A stretch of 8,601 nucleotides of DNA from Chloroflexota bacterium. Its GTDB lineage: Bacteria > Chloroflexota > Dehalococcoidia > GIF9 > UBA5629. The stretch lies in contig JAPLHL010000335.1 of the NCBI GenBank assembly GCA_026389655.1, forward strand, positions 1-8,601. The letters are read 5' to 3'. The notes beneath the pieces are model-generated. The model searched no databases and was not told the origin of the DNA. It saw only the letters and a program-made list of their open reading frames with translations. Shown here in pieces: positions 1-6,408 of this stretch. Numbering within the stretch: the stretch's first letter is position 1; every line of letters begins with the position of its first letter. A program made the translations under genes and the position numbers.

Positions 1-37
1 CCACAATTCCGATACGTTTAATATCACCTAGTTCCAT
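1..37 (-). CDS. 5' end of an unidentified gene, possibly NAD-binding Rossmann protein (partial)
   Basis: Only the first 12 codons are inside the window; they read MELGDIKRIGIV and the next codon begins with G. The ATG lies 7 nt after a perfect AGGAGG, so the start is well supported. A short hydrophobic strand (KRIGIV) followed by a probable glycine is how many dinucleotide-binding Rossmann folds begin, for example 3-hydroxyacyl-CoA dehydrogenases. Twelve residues cannot settle this, and the family is a guess. The gene follows the end of the SbcC-like gene by 38 nt on the same strand with no terminator-like hairpin between them, so the two are probably co-transcribed. Nothing in these residues resembles the N-terminus of the SbcD/Mre11 nuclease that would be expected beside sbcC. 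Confidence 0.6.
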   Translation of the reverse strand, partial: MELGDIKRIGIV

Positions 38-44
38 GATAGTA

Positions 45-50
45 CCTCCT
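45..50 (-). promoter_or_regulatory. Strong ribosome binding site for the left-edge gene
   Basis: The minus strand reads AGGAGG, then a 7 nt spacer, then ATG at 37. This exact anti-Shine-Dalgarno match shows that a real gene starts at the window edge, although almost all of it is missing. Confidence 0.8.
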
Positions 51-75
51 GATAATTAATTTTATTTATAATAAG

Positions 76-2652
76 TTACTGGCTAATATAAGCCATAGAG
101 CCGTCAGCCGTCTTAGTTACATTTATCAGCACAGGGAACCTGTCTTTTAACTCTTCAAGATGTGTGATTATGAAAATTTTTTCAAAATCATCTTGTATAG
201 CGTTGATTGCTTCAATTAACTTCTCCAGGCCTGCATCGTCCTGGGTACCAAATCCCTCATCAATGATGAGGATCGGCATGGAAGCACCAACCCTGCGGAC
301 TAAAAGACGCGATATAGCTATGCGTAATGCCAGGTCTATACGGAAGGTCTCGCCACCGCTATACATGTCATAAGTACGGGTACCTAACTCATCAGCGATT
401 TTAATATCGAGAGTCTCGATCATGTCACCCTTTTTGGTTCCCCGTTGCGTTTCCAATGCAAGAGACATACGATTGTCGGTCATTTTGCCAAGTAGAAGAT
501 TAGCTTCATTTTCTATTTCAGGGAGGGTCTCTTCAATAATAAGGGCTTGTATTCCCTTTTTACTAAAGTACAGGGCAAGTTCTGCATAAATGCTTTCATC
601 TTCTTTACACTTAAGGAGCGACTTTTCTTTTTGCTGCTTCTCAACGGTCAGTAAATCAAGCTGTTTGAGCTTTTCTCTGGATTCTGCCAGACGGTCTCTA
701 ATATTCCTGTCTTCAATTGTTAGTGAGTTTAGCTGCTTTTCCAGTTCTGCTATTTGTTCGGTCATTTTGGGCAGTTCTGTTATCTGCTCCGCAATGTCCG
801 TGTGTTGTTTTGTTAGTTCTCCAATTTCAGATTGCATCCGGGTAATTGTTGTTTCGGAGTCAGCTCTGGCATTTTGCTGTGAATCGTATTGCAGCTTTGC
901 ATCGGATAACTCTTTATAGAGCACATCGAAATTTTGTAGGGAAATTTTGCGTTCAGCTATTTGTTTATGTGACGTGGGATCGTACCCTAATGATTGCTGC
1001 TCGTGCTCTATAGCCTGCAATGCTTTATATTCATCGGCAGCATATTTTTTATTCTTGATATCATCTTCTAGTTTTTGCAGTGCGGTTTTCTTAATGGATA
1101 GTTCTTCTCCCGCATTTTCCGCCTCTTGTATTTCCTTTTCCATGACTGCTAACTGCTGTTTAGTATTGTCGCGGTCGGACTTGAAGGATAGTTCTTTTTG
1201 CTTTAGCTCTTTTTCCAGTAACGCCAATTCCGCCTTACTGTTCGCCATTTTCGCTGTATTTTCTCTGGACTGTGAAACTTTTTGCTCTAATTCGAGGGAG
1301 AGTTTATGTTCAATTCGAGAACGTCCGTCCGGGCCTAGTGCGGATTCACACAGCGGACAAGTAGCGTCGGCGTGTGACATCATCCCGATTTTCTTCCTGA
1401 TTTCTTCTGTAGTGGAAAACAGTTCAGAATTTAATGCAGCCAGGTTGCCCATCAATCCTGTAATCTGGTTATATTGTTTTCTTTTTTCCTCGATTTCTGC
1501 TTCGATCTTTTCTAAATCTGCTTGATGAAGCAGCAACTGGTCTCTTTTTTCGCGTATTTGCGGCAATTTATCGAATTTGACGGAGAGTTCAGTTAAGCGT
1601 GTTAACAAGATCTTGCGTTCGTTGCTGTAAGTATTTTCCGCTGAGGTGATGAACTTATCCAGCTTGGTCTTTCTGTCGAGCAGCTCCAATGACTTTTTGA
1701 GCTTTTCATTGAGTTGTTCATCCTGAGTGACGGTCTTTTTATATTCGGAATATCCATTTTCTATTTCGGCGGAGTTTGTCATTATTTTATTGGACCGTTC
1801 AATATACCTGGTTGCATCATCGAGCCGCTTTTGCCAGACTTGAACTTCATTTTTCTTGCTATTGATCTGCTGCATAAGCAATCCCATCTGTTCTTTACGG
1901 GCAACCAGGGACTCTCTTTCTTTCCGGTATTTTAATATGTCATTATCAATTGTCTTTTTATTACGTTCGATGGCCTGAAGCTCTTCATGTATCGTTTTGT
2001 TTGTTTCTTCAAGCCGGGTCTTTTCCTCCAGCTTTAAGCCTAATCCGTCCATATCCCTTTCCAGGTTTGCTGATTCCAATTTTCTGAGATCGGAGAATGC
2101 CCTGGCTTGTTGCTCTAATTGATCGTAAAATGAAAGATCGAGGATATTGGCCAGGATTTCTTTGCGTTCCCCCGGTCTTTTATTACTGAACTCATTGGCC
2201 CTGCCCTGCAAAATCATTGCGCTATTAATAAATGTTTGGTAATCAAGGTGAAGCAGACTCTGGATTTTCTCCTGTGTCTGCGTCTTGGTATGCTCGGAAA
2301 GAGATTTGAATGCTCCCTGGTGATATAACTGAAGATCCAGTAAAGACTGGCCGGATTTTGTAGAAGTCGATCTTACATGCTTGCGTATTACACGATATCG
2401 ATCATTGCCTGAAAGGAACTCGAGCTCGACTTCCATTTCGTTTGTGCCGGGGCTGGAGTAAATAAGGTCATCATTGGATTTGCCACGCGATGCTTCTCCC
2501 CACAAGGCCCACGTAATGGCATCAAAGATGCTGGATTTTCCGCTTCCATTGTCACCGCACAGGCATGCTACGTGTATGCCCTCGAAATCCAGCGGGGGCA
2601 TGTTTTCCCTGTAGCACATGAAATTTTTCATCCTGAGCCGGCACGGAATCAC
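76..2652 (-). CDS. sbcC: SbcC/Rad50-type DNA repair ATPase
   Basis: ATPase subunit of the SbcCD (Mre11-Rad50-like) complex, which tethers DNA ends and controls an SbcD/Mre11 nuclease. The 858-residue protein has the full plan: Walker A GDNGSGKS at 33-40, Q-loop around Q149, a long coiled coil, a zinc hook C432-P-L-C435 almost exactly at mid-length, a second coiled coil, ABC signature SGGE at 765-768, Walker B ending D798-E799, and a switch histidine near H831. It is shorter than E. coli-type SbcC (over 1000 residues) and close to archaeal Rad50 in size. The start is GTG, preceded by AGGAG with a 9 nt spacer; a nearby ATG at 2657 is out of frame and stops after two codons. No sbcD gene is adjacent: ffh is divergent upstream and an unrelated-looking gene follows. 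All key ATPase motifs are intact. The family is certain; calling it SbcC rather than Rad50 is a matter of naming. Confidence 0.95.
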   Translation of the reverse strand: MIPCRLRMKNFMCYRENMPPLDFEGIHVACLCGDNGSGKSSIFDAITWALWGEASRGKSNDDLIYSSPGTNEMEVELEFLSGNDRYRVIRKHVRSTSTKSGQSLLDLQLYHQGAFKSLSEHTKTQTQEKIQSLLHLDYQTFINSAMILQGRANEFSNKRPGERKEILANILDLSFYDQLEQQARAFSDLRKLESANLERDMDGLGLKLEEKTRLEETNKTIHEELQAIERNKKTIDNDILKYRKERESLVARKEQMGLLMQQINSKKNEVQVWQKRLDDATRYIERSNKIMTNSAEIENGYSEYKKTVTQDEQLNEKLKKSLELLDRKTKLDKFITSAENTYSNERKILLTRLTELSVKFDKLPQIREKRDQLLLHQADLEKIEAEIEEKRKQYNQITGLMGNLAALNSELFSTTEEIRKKIGMMSHADATCPLCESALGPDGRSRIEHKLSLELEQKVSQSRENTAKMANSKAELALLEKELKQKELSFKSDRDNTKQQLAVMEKEIQEAENAGEELSIKKTALQKLEDDIKNKKYAADEYKALQAIEHEQQSLGYDPTSHKQIAERKISLQNFDVLYKELSDAKLQYDSQQNARADSETTITRMQSEIGELTKQHTDIAEQITELPKMTEQIAELEKQLNSLTIEDRNIRDRLAESREKLKQLDLLTVEKQQKEKSLLKCKEDESIYAELALYFSKKGIQALIIEETLPEIENEANLLLGKMTDNRMSLALETQRGTKKGDMIETLDIKIADELGTRTYDMYSGGETFRIDLALRIAISRLLVRRVGASMPILIIDEGFGTQDDAGLEKLIEAINAIQDDFEKIFIITHLEELKDRFPVLINVTKTADGSMAYISQ

Positions 2653-2693
2653 AGCATCAATCTCCTGACATTAATGGTTCTGAGTCGAGGGTG

Positions 2694-2705
2694 TTTACTA
2701 GTAAA
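2694..2705. repeat. Perfect 12 bp palindrome, possible operator
   Basis: TTTACTAGTAAA is identical to its own reverse complement. It sits between the sbcC start and the divergent promoter-like hexamers, where a repressor of sbcC could bind. It is short and AT-rich, so chance is a real alternative, and no regulator can be named from the sequence. Confidence 0.3.
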
Positions 2706-2713
2706 ATATGCTA

Positions 2714-2742
2714 TGCTTAATGAGTTGTTCTGAAAGAGTCAA
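2714..2742 (-). promoter_or_regulatory. Candidate promoter for sbcC
   Basis: On the minus strand TTGACT (2742-2737) is close to the -35 consensus. Seventeen nt further on is TAAGCA, a poor -10 box. The elements interleave with the candidate ffh promoter on the other strand, so RNA polymerase could probably not use both at once. The -35 is good and the -10 weak, hence the low confidence. Confidence 0.25.
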
Positions 2743-2752
2743 TTCATATTTT
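2725..2752 (+). promoter_or_regulatory. Candidate sigma-70-type promoter for ffh
   Basis: A -35-like TTGTTC at 2725-2730 and a -10-like TATTTT at 2747-2752 are separated by 16 nt and point at ffh, about 50 nt upstream of its ATG. Both boxes are imperfect, so this is the best candidate in the spacer, not a firm call. Confidence 0.35.
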
Positions 2753-2801
2753 ACCACATAAGGATGCTGTCTAATTCAACTTATATTGCTGGGGAATATG
2801 T

Positions 2802-4133
2802 ATGTTTGAAGTACTGACGGAAAAACTAACCAAGATATTCAGTGGACTTAACAACAAGGGAAGGCTCAGTGAAAAAGAGATAGACGAGGCCTTAAGGCAA
2901 ATTCGCCTTGCATTGCTGGAAGCCGATGTGAATTTCAAGGTTGTTAAAAGCTTCTTAGCAGTTGTAAGAGAAAAAACTCTGGATGCTAAAGTACTTGAGA
3001 GTCTTACGCCGGCCCAGCAAATTATTAAAATTGTCAATCAGGAATTGGTTGGCATTCTTGGCACGGAGCCGTCAAGACTAAAAGCTGGTCCCCGCTCACC
3101 CTCGATCGTAATGTTGGTTGGGTTGCAGGGCGCGGGCAAAACCACGACGGCTGCCAAATTGGCATTACATTTGAAGCAGTCAAGTCAAAAGGCATTGTTG
3201 GTGGCTGCCGATACGCGTCGCCCGGCAGCAATTGAGCAATTAAAGGTACTGGGCAATCAACTGGATATTCCAGTGTACTCAGAAGATATAATGCAAGATC
3301 CGATCAGTATTTGCCGCAATGCAATTAAGAAGGCGGAAGAAATGGCGGCCAACTGGGTACTAATTGATACACAGGGCCGGCTACATATCGACGAGACCTT
3401 AATGAAGGAACTTGTTGACATAAAAAAAGCAGTTCTGCCAGCGGAGATTTTGCTTGTGGCGGACGCTATGACAGGGCAAGATGCTGTCAATATCGCGGAG
3501 GAATTCAATAAACACCTGGGATTGACAGGACTTATACTGACCAAAATGGATGGTGATGCCAGGGGAGGCGCAGCACTTTCAATTAAGTTTGTTACCGGGG
3601 TACCTATCAAGTTCATAGGCGTTGGAGAAAAAAACAATGCTCTTGAAATTTTCTATCCGGATAGGTTGGCATCCCGCATTTTAGGCATGGGTGATGTGCT
3701 TACCTTGATTGAGAAGGCCGAGGTAGCTTTTGATAAACAAAAAATGCAACAACTTGAATCTAAACTGCGGAAATCTGAGTTCGACCTTGACGATCTTCTA
3801 GAGCAGATGCGCCAGATAAAGAAGTTGGGCAGTTTTACTCAGTTGGTGGAAATGATTCCTGGATTTTCCAAACTAACAAAGGGGATTTCGGATAAAGAAA
3901 GCATGGACAAAACCAGGAAACTGGAAGCAATTATTCTTTCGATGACTCAGGAAGAGCGGCGGAATCCTGATTTGATCAACGGTAGCAGAAAACGCAGGAT
4001 AGCAAAGGGAAGTGGGACAACAGCAAGCGATGTTAACCAGTTGCTGAACCAATTCTATAATATTCAAAAGATGACCAAAATGATTGCGAAAGGTAAACTA
4101 CCTAAGAATATGCCAAATTTGCTGGGACGTTAA
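2802..4133 (+). CDS. ffh: Signal recognition particle protein Ffh (SRP54 homologue)
   Basis: GTPase that, with SRP RNA, binds signal sequences emerging from the ribosome and delivers the complex to FtsY at the membrane. The 443 residues show the helical N domain (about 1-90), then the G domain with P-loop GLQGAGKTT at 107-115, DTRRPAA from 137, the G3 motif at 189-193, TKMDGDARGG from 247 and the closing GVGEK. The M domain follows (about 300-443) with a finger-loop segment (QLVEMIPGF) and the RNA-binding motif GSRKRRIAKGSG at 394-405. The G3 motif reads DTQGR, where DTAGR is usual. After the RNA-binding motif the tail is short, with few methionines. The ATG follows GGGGA by 6 nt; an ATG 4 nt upstream is out of frame and stops at once. 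ffh stands alone here: no rpsP or ylxM, its frequent neighbours, is next to it. Confidence 0.97.
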   Translation: MFEVLTEKLTKIFSGLNNKGRLSEKEIDEALRQIRLALLEADVNFKVVKSFLAVVREKTLDAKVLESLTPAQQIIKIVNQELVGILGTEPSRLKAGPRSPSIVMLVGLQGAGKTTTAAKLALHLKQSSQKALLVAADTRRPAAIEQLKVLGNQLDIPVYSEDIMQDPISICRNAIKKAEEMAANWVLIDTQGRLHIDETLMKELVDIKKAVLPAEILLVADAMTGQDAVNIAEEFNKHLGLTGLILTKMDGDARGGAALSIKFVTGVPIKFIGVGEKNNALEIFYPDRLASRILGMGDVLTLIEKAEVAFDKQKMQQLESKLRKSEFDLDDLLEQMRQIKKLGSFTQLVEMIPGFSKLTKGISDKESMDKTRKLEAIILSMTQEERRNPDLINGSRKRRIAKGSGTTASDVNQLLNQFYNIQKMTKMIAKGKLPKNMPNLLGR

Positions 4134-4154
4134 AGAGGCTATTTACCAGCCTTT
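4134..4154. terminator. Small hairpin at the ffh / membrane-gene convergence, possible bidirectional terminator
   Basis: AGGCT at 4136-4140 pairs with AGCCT at 4148-4152 around a 7 nt loop; two further pairs (one G-T) extend the stem to 7. The flanks are T-rich after the stem when read in either direction (CCTTTGTT on plus, CTCTTTAA on minus). It overlaps the stop codon of the leftward gene and starts right after the ffh stop. The stem is short and only modestly GC-rich, so it would be a weak terminator. It is the only terminator-like structure in the 5 bp junction. Confidence 0.4.
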
Positions 4155-4747
4155 GTTACAGTTATAAGTCTCATCTGGCCTTCGCTGATTGTCACCTCTT
4201 GCAGGTTCAATTTCATCTCGTCGAGCGGAGCGTTCAACTGAATTACTATATTAATAATATCCTGAACGCTTTGATTAATGCCACCGGGCAGCGGTAATTT
4301 ACCCAGGAAAAACCTGCTGACCGTGAACTTGGGTTTTCCGTTTTCGGTATCTATCGATCCCATTATGCCCGTTTTTGCAGGGAACGCAGTAAAATTCCAT
4401 GCATTGTAGGCGAGCAGATAGCCGTCGTTAAAGTTAACAAGCATTTCCTTGGCTGGCAGATTACCTTCGGCCAGCGTCATGACGATAATGGAATTGATCT
4501 CTTCCTCGGTGACCAGAAGCTCAATATTCTTCTTAGTCTTGCTTGTATCGGCGGCGGCAGCTTCTTTTTTCATCGTATCTATTTTTTGGTTGAGGCTGTC
4601 GACGGCTTCGGAGGATAACACTACAGGTCGCATGTTTGAGCGGATATCCGGAGTTAAGAGCGCCATTATATAGCCAACGATTAACGCTGCTATAGCGAGC
4701 ACCGCAAGGGCACCCATAAATATCAAAAATCCTTGAAGGATTTTCAT
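4139..4747 (-). CDS. Membrane-anchored protein of unknown function
   Basis: I do not recognise this 202-residue protein with confidence. It begins with a short basic N-terminus and one long hydrophobic helix (about residues 5-32, rich in Ala, Ile and Leu), which should act as an uncleaved anchor. A polar, Lys/Ala-rich linker follows (about 50-75), then a domain with alternating beta-strand-like stretches, an LLVTEEEINSII helix, a DGYLLAY strand and a G-K-LPLPGG turn. That pattern recalls small extracytoplasmic lipid-binding-like domains such as YpmS/DUF2140 or DUF2993; this is a resemblance, not a match. The start has a perfect AGGAGG 7 nt upstream. The gene begins 26 nt after the rpoD stop on the same strand, so it is probably the last gene of the dgt-dnaG-rpoD operon, and it converges on ffh with 5 bp between the stops. 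Confidence 0.85.
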   Translation of the reverse strand: MKILQGFLIFMGALAVLAIAALIVGYIMALLTPDIRSNMRPVVLSSEAVDSLNQKIDTMKKEAAAADTSKTKKNIELLVTEEEINSIIVMTLAEGNLPAKEMLVNFNDGYLLAYNAWNFTAFPAKTGIMGSIDTENGKPKFTVSRFFLGKLPLPGGINQSVQDIINIVIQLNAPLDEMKLNLQEVTISEGQMRLITVTKAGK

Positions 4748-4754
4748 TCCATTC

Positions 4755-4760
4755 CCTCCT
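4755..4760 (-). promoter_or_regulatory. Strong ribosome binding site for the membrane-protein gene
   Basis: AGGAGG on the minus strand lies 7 nt before the ATG at 4747, inside the 26 nt gap after rpoD. It implies independent, efficient initiation on the shared transcript and fixes the start against a nearby out-of-frame ATG. Confidence 0.8.
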
Positions 4761-4773
4761 AATTTACAAGCGA

Positions 4774-6408
4774 CTATTCAAGATAGTCTTTGAGTTTGCG
4801 GCTTCTGCTTGGGTGCCGCAATTTACGGAGTGCCTTGGCTTCAATTTGCCTTATTCGCTCACGTGTAACGTTGAACTCTTTCCCCACTTCTTCAAGTGTT
4901 CTTGCCCTGCCATCTTCCAAGCCGAATCGCAAAAGCAGAACTTTTCTCTCACGTTCAGTGAGTTCACCGAGCACCTTGTCAAGTTGTGCCTTGAGTAATT
5001 CTCTGGAAGCAGCATCGGCCGGGGGAAGATTTGACCTGTCTTCTATGAAGTCCCCCAGGTGGCTGTCTTCCTCCTCGCCTATTGGCATTTCGAGGGATAT
5101 AGGTACCTGTGAGAGCTTCATAATCTCCCTGACTTTATCAGCTGATATCTCCATACCGAGCCCTATTTCCTCGCAACTCGGTTCGCGTCCGAATTCCTGA
5201 GACAGTTTACGGTTGACCTTCAGTAATCTATTAATTGTCTCTACCATATGTACGGGTATTCGTATTGTCCTTGCCTGGTCTGCTATTGCGCGAGTAATTG
5301 CCTGCCGTATCCACCAGGTTGCATATGTACTGAATTTATATCCTTTTCTATATTCAAATTTCTCGACTGCACGGACCAGGCCGATGTTGCCTTCCTGGAT
5401 CAAATCCAGAAGCGGCATGCCATGCCCCACATATTTCTTGGCTACACTGACAACCAGACGTAAATTGGAGACTGTAAGTTGTCTGCTGGCTTCTTTTCCA
5501 TCCCTGTCAATCAGACCGAACTTATGCTGGAAAGGATAGCTATTGTCGTCGATCTTTGCTGCCAGTTTGACATCGCCATTCCTGCTAACTATTTGTTTCA
5601 CTTTATCCCACGTGGAGTTGCCGTCGATGATTGAAAAAATCTCAGGATTAAGGATTCGTACGTATATCGAATAATCAACCAGCCTTTTTTCAATCTCCGG
5701 AGGTTCCAAACTAAGTTCCTGGGCAATTTTGAGCACTACCTCCGGATTGATGAAGTCATCAATCGATTGATGCAACTTAGCATTGAGCAGTTTTTCTCTG
5801 AAGCTTAACTTCTTGCCGACACTCAGCTGATCAGCCAATTTATCAATAACCGTATCACAGTCCCCAAGGTTTTTTAAAATTTGGATAATAAAATCAGATA
5901 CAGAGGGAAAGCGATTTAGATTATTCTTAAAAGCATCCTTTATGTTTTCAATGTATTTGAAGGGTTCAATTTTGCTAGCCAGTTCACGCTCGAGCTTGGC
6001 GTTCAAAAGGGGATATTTACCGATTTCATGCAGGTACATCCTGACGGGGTCGTCGATGGCTTCATGCTCGGCAAGCTCAACTTCAAGTTCCAGAAGCGGC
6101 TTTTCTGCTTCAGCCGCTGATTTCTCAAGCCATTCTTCCTCAGCTAATTCAGGAGCTTCGATATCGCTGAAAACGAGTTCCTTTTCATCTTTTGGTACGC
6201 CTTCCGTTTCAAGCTTGTCCCATTGATCATGGCGTACTTCGAAATCCCCCGGTGCAAGATCAGTATCGACTACCACAACAATATCGGGTTCAGCTATATC
6301 CTTATTATTCTTCTTCGCCTTCACTTTCAGGGTAGCTGTAGCTTTTACTTTAGCTGTAGTTTTAGCTTTAACTTCAACTCTTGCTTTCTTTTTTACCGTT
6401 TTTGCCAT
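4774..6408 (-). CDS. rpoD: Primary RNA polymerase sigma factor (sigma-70, RpoD/SigA)
   Basis: Housekeeping sigma factor that directs RNA polymerase to -10/-35 promoters and melts the DNA. The 544 residues have a lysine/alanine-rich basic tail (1-36), an acidic stretch (about 83-115), region 1.2 ([11 protein letters not shown] from 120), a non-conserved spacer of about 150 residues, then regions 2.1-2.4 including [13 protein letters not shown] at 357-369 (the -10 melting and recognition segment). Region 3 ([16 protein letters not shown], then [16 protein letters not shown]) and region 4 follow, with the helix-turn-helix [21 protein letters not shown] from 503 that reads the -35 box. The length and the spacer resemble E. 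coli-type sigma-70 more than the compact SigA of Firmicutes. The ATG directly abuts the dnaG stop codon (TAG-ATG), with the ribosome binding site AAGGGAGA inside the last dnaG codons. The next in-frame Met is at 124, so this start is secure. The basic tail is unusual. Confidence 0.97.
   Translation of the reverse strand: MAKTVKKKARVEVKAKTTAKVKATATLKVKAKKNNKDIAEPDIVVVVDTDLAPGDFEVRHDQWDKLETEGVPKDEKELVFSDIEAPELAEEEWLEKSAAEAEKPLLELEVELAEHEAIDDPVRMYLHEIGKYPLLNAKLERELASKIEPFKYIENIKDAFKNNLNRFPSVSDFIIQILKNLGDCDTVIDKLADQLSVGKKLSFREKLLNAKLHQSIDDFINPEVVLKIAQELSLEPPEIEKRLVDYSIYVRILNPEIFSIIDGNSTWDKVKQIVSRNGDVKLAAKIDDNSYPFQHKFGLIDRDGKEASRQLTVSNLRLVVSVAKKYVGHGMPLLDLIQEGNIGLVRAVEKFEYRKGYKFSTYATWWIRQAITRAIADQARTIRIPVHMVETINRLLKVNRKLSQEFGREPSCEEIGLGMEISADKVREIMKLSQVPISLEMPIGEEEDSHLGDFIEDRSNLPPADAASRELLKAQLDKVLGELTERERKVLLLRFGLEDGRARTLEEVGKEFNVTRERIRQIEAKALRKLRHPSRSRKLKDYLE
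6333..6386 (-). repeat. Degenerate 18 bp tandem repeat encoding the basic N-terminal tail of RpoD
   Basis: On the plus strand TAGCTGTAGCTTTTACTT (6333-6350) is followed by TAGCTGTAGTTTTAGCTT (6351-6368) and a more diverged TAACTTCAACTCTTGCTT (6369-6386). The first two units differ at only two of 18 positions. They encode hexapeptide units such as KAKTTA and KVKATA in the sigma factor's tail, which points to slippage or duplication as its origin. Confidence 0.75.

Larger units (their letters stand above)
2653..2801. promoter_or_regulatory. Divergent intergenic region between sbcC and ffh
   Basis: This 149 bp AT-rich spacer is the only sizeable non-coding stretch in the window and must hold the start signals of both flanking genes. 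It contains promoter-like hexamers on both strands, a perfect 12 bp palindrome at 2694-2705, and the two ribosome binding sites (AGGAG for sbcC at 2662-2666 on the minus strand, GGGGA for ffh at 2791-2795). No RNA gene or riboswitch-like structure is apparent. Confidence 0.7.

Noticed and set aside
38..75. Terminator after sbcC
   Set aside because: The 38 nt are AT-rich but form no GC-containing stem; the next gene's ribosome binding site lies there instead.
947..1525. A 192-codon plus-strand open frame opposite sbcC
   Set aside because: It is antisense to the coiled coil and rich in Ser, Phe and Cys, as expected from the complement of Glu/Lys-rich codons. It has no family resemblance. The other long antisense frames across sbcC, rpoD and dnaG look the same.
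2764..2817. A 17-codon open frame overlapping the ffh start, as a possible leader peptide
   Set aside because: It has no convincing ribosome binding site and no regulatory residue pattern, and one short frame of this size is expected by chance in 149 bp.
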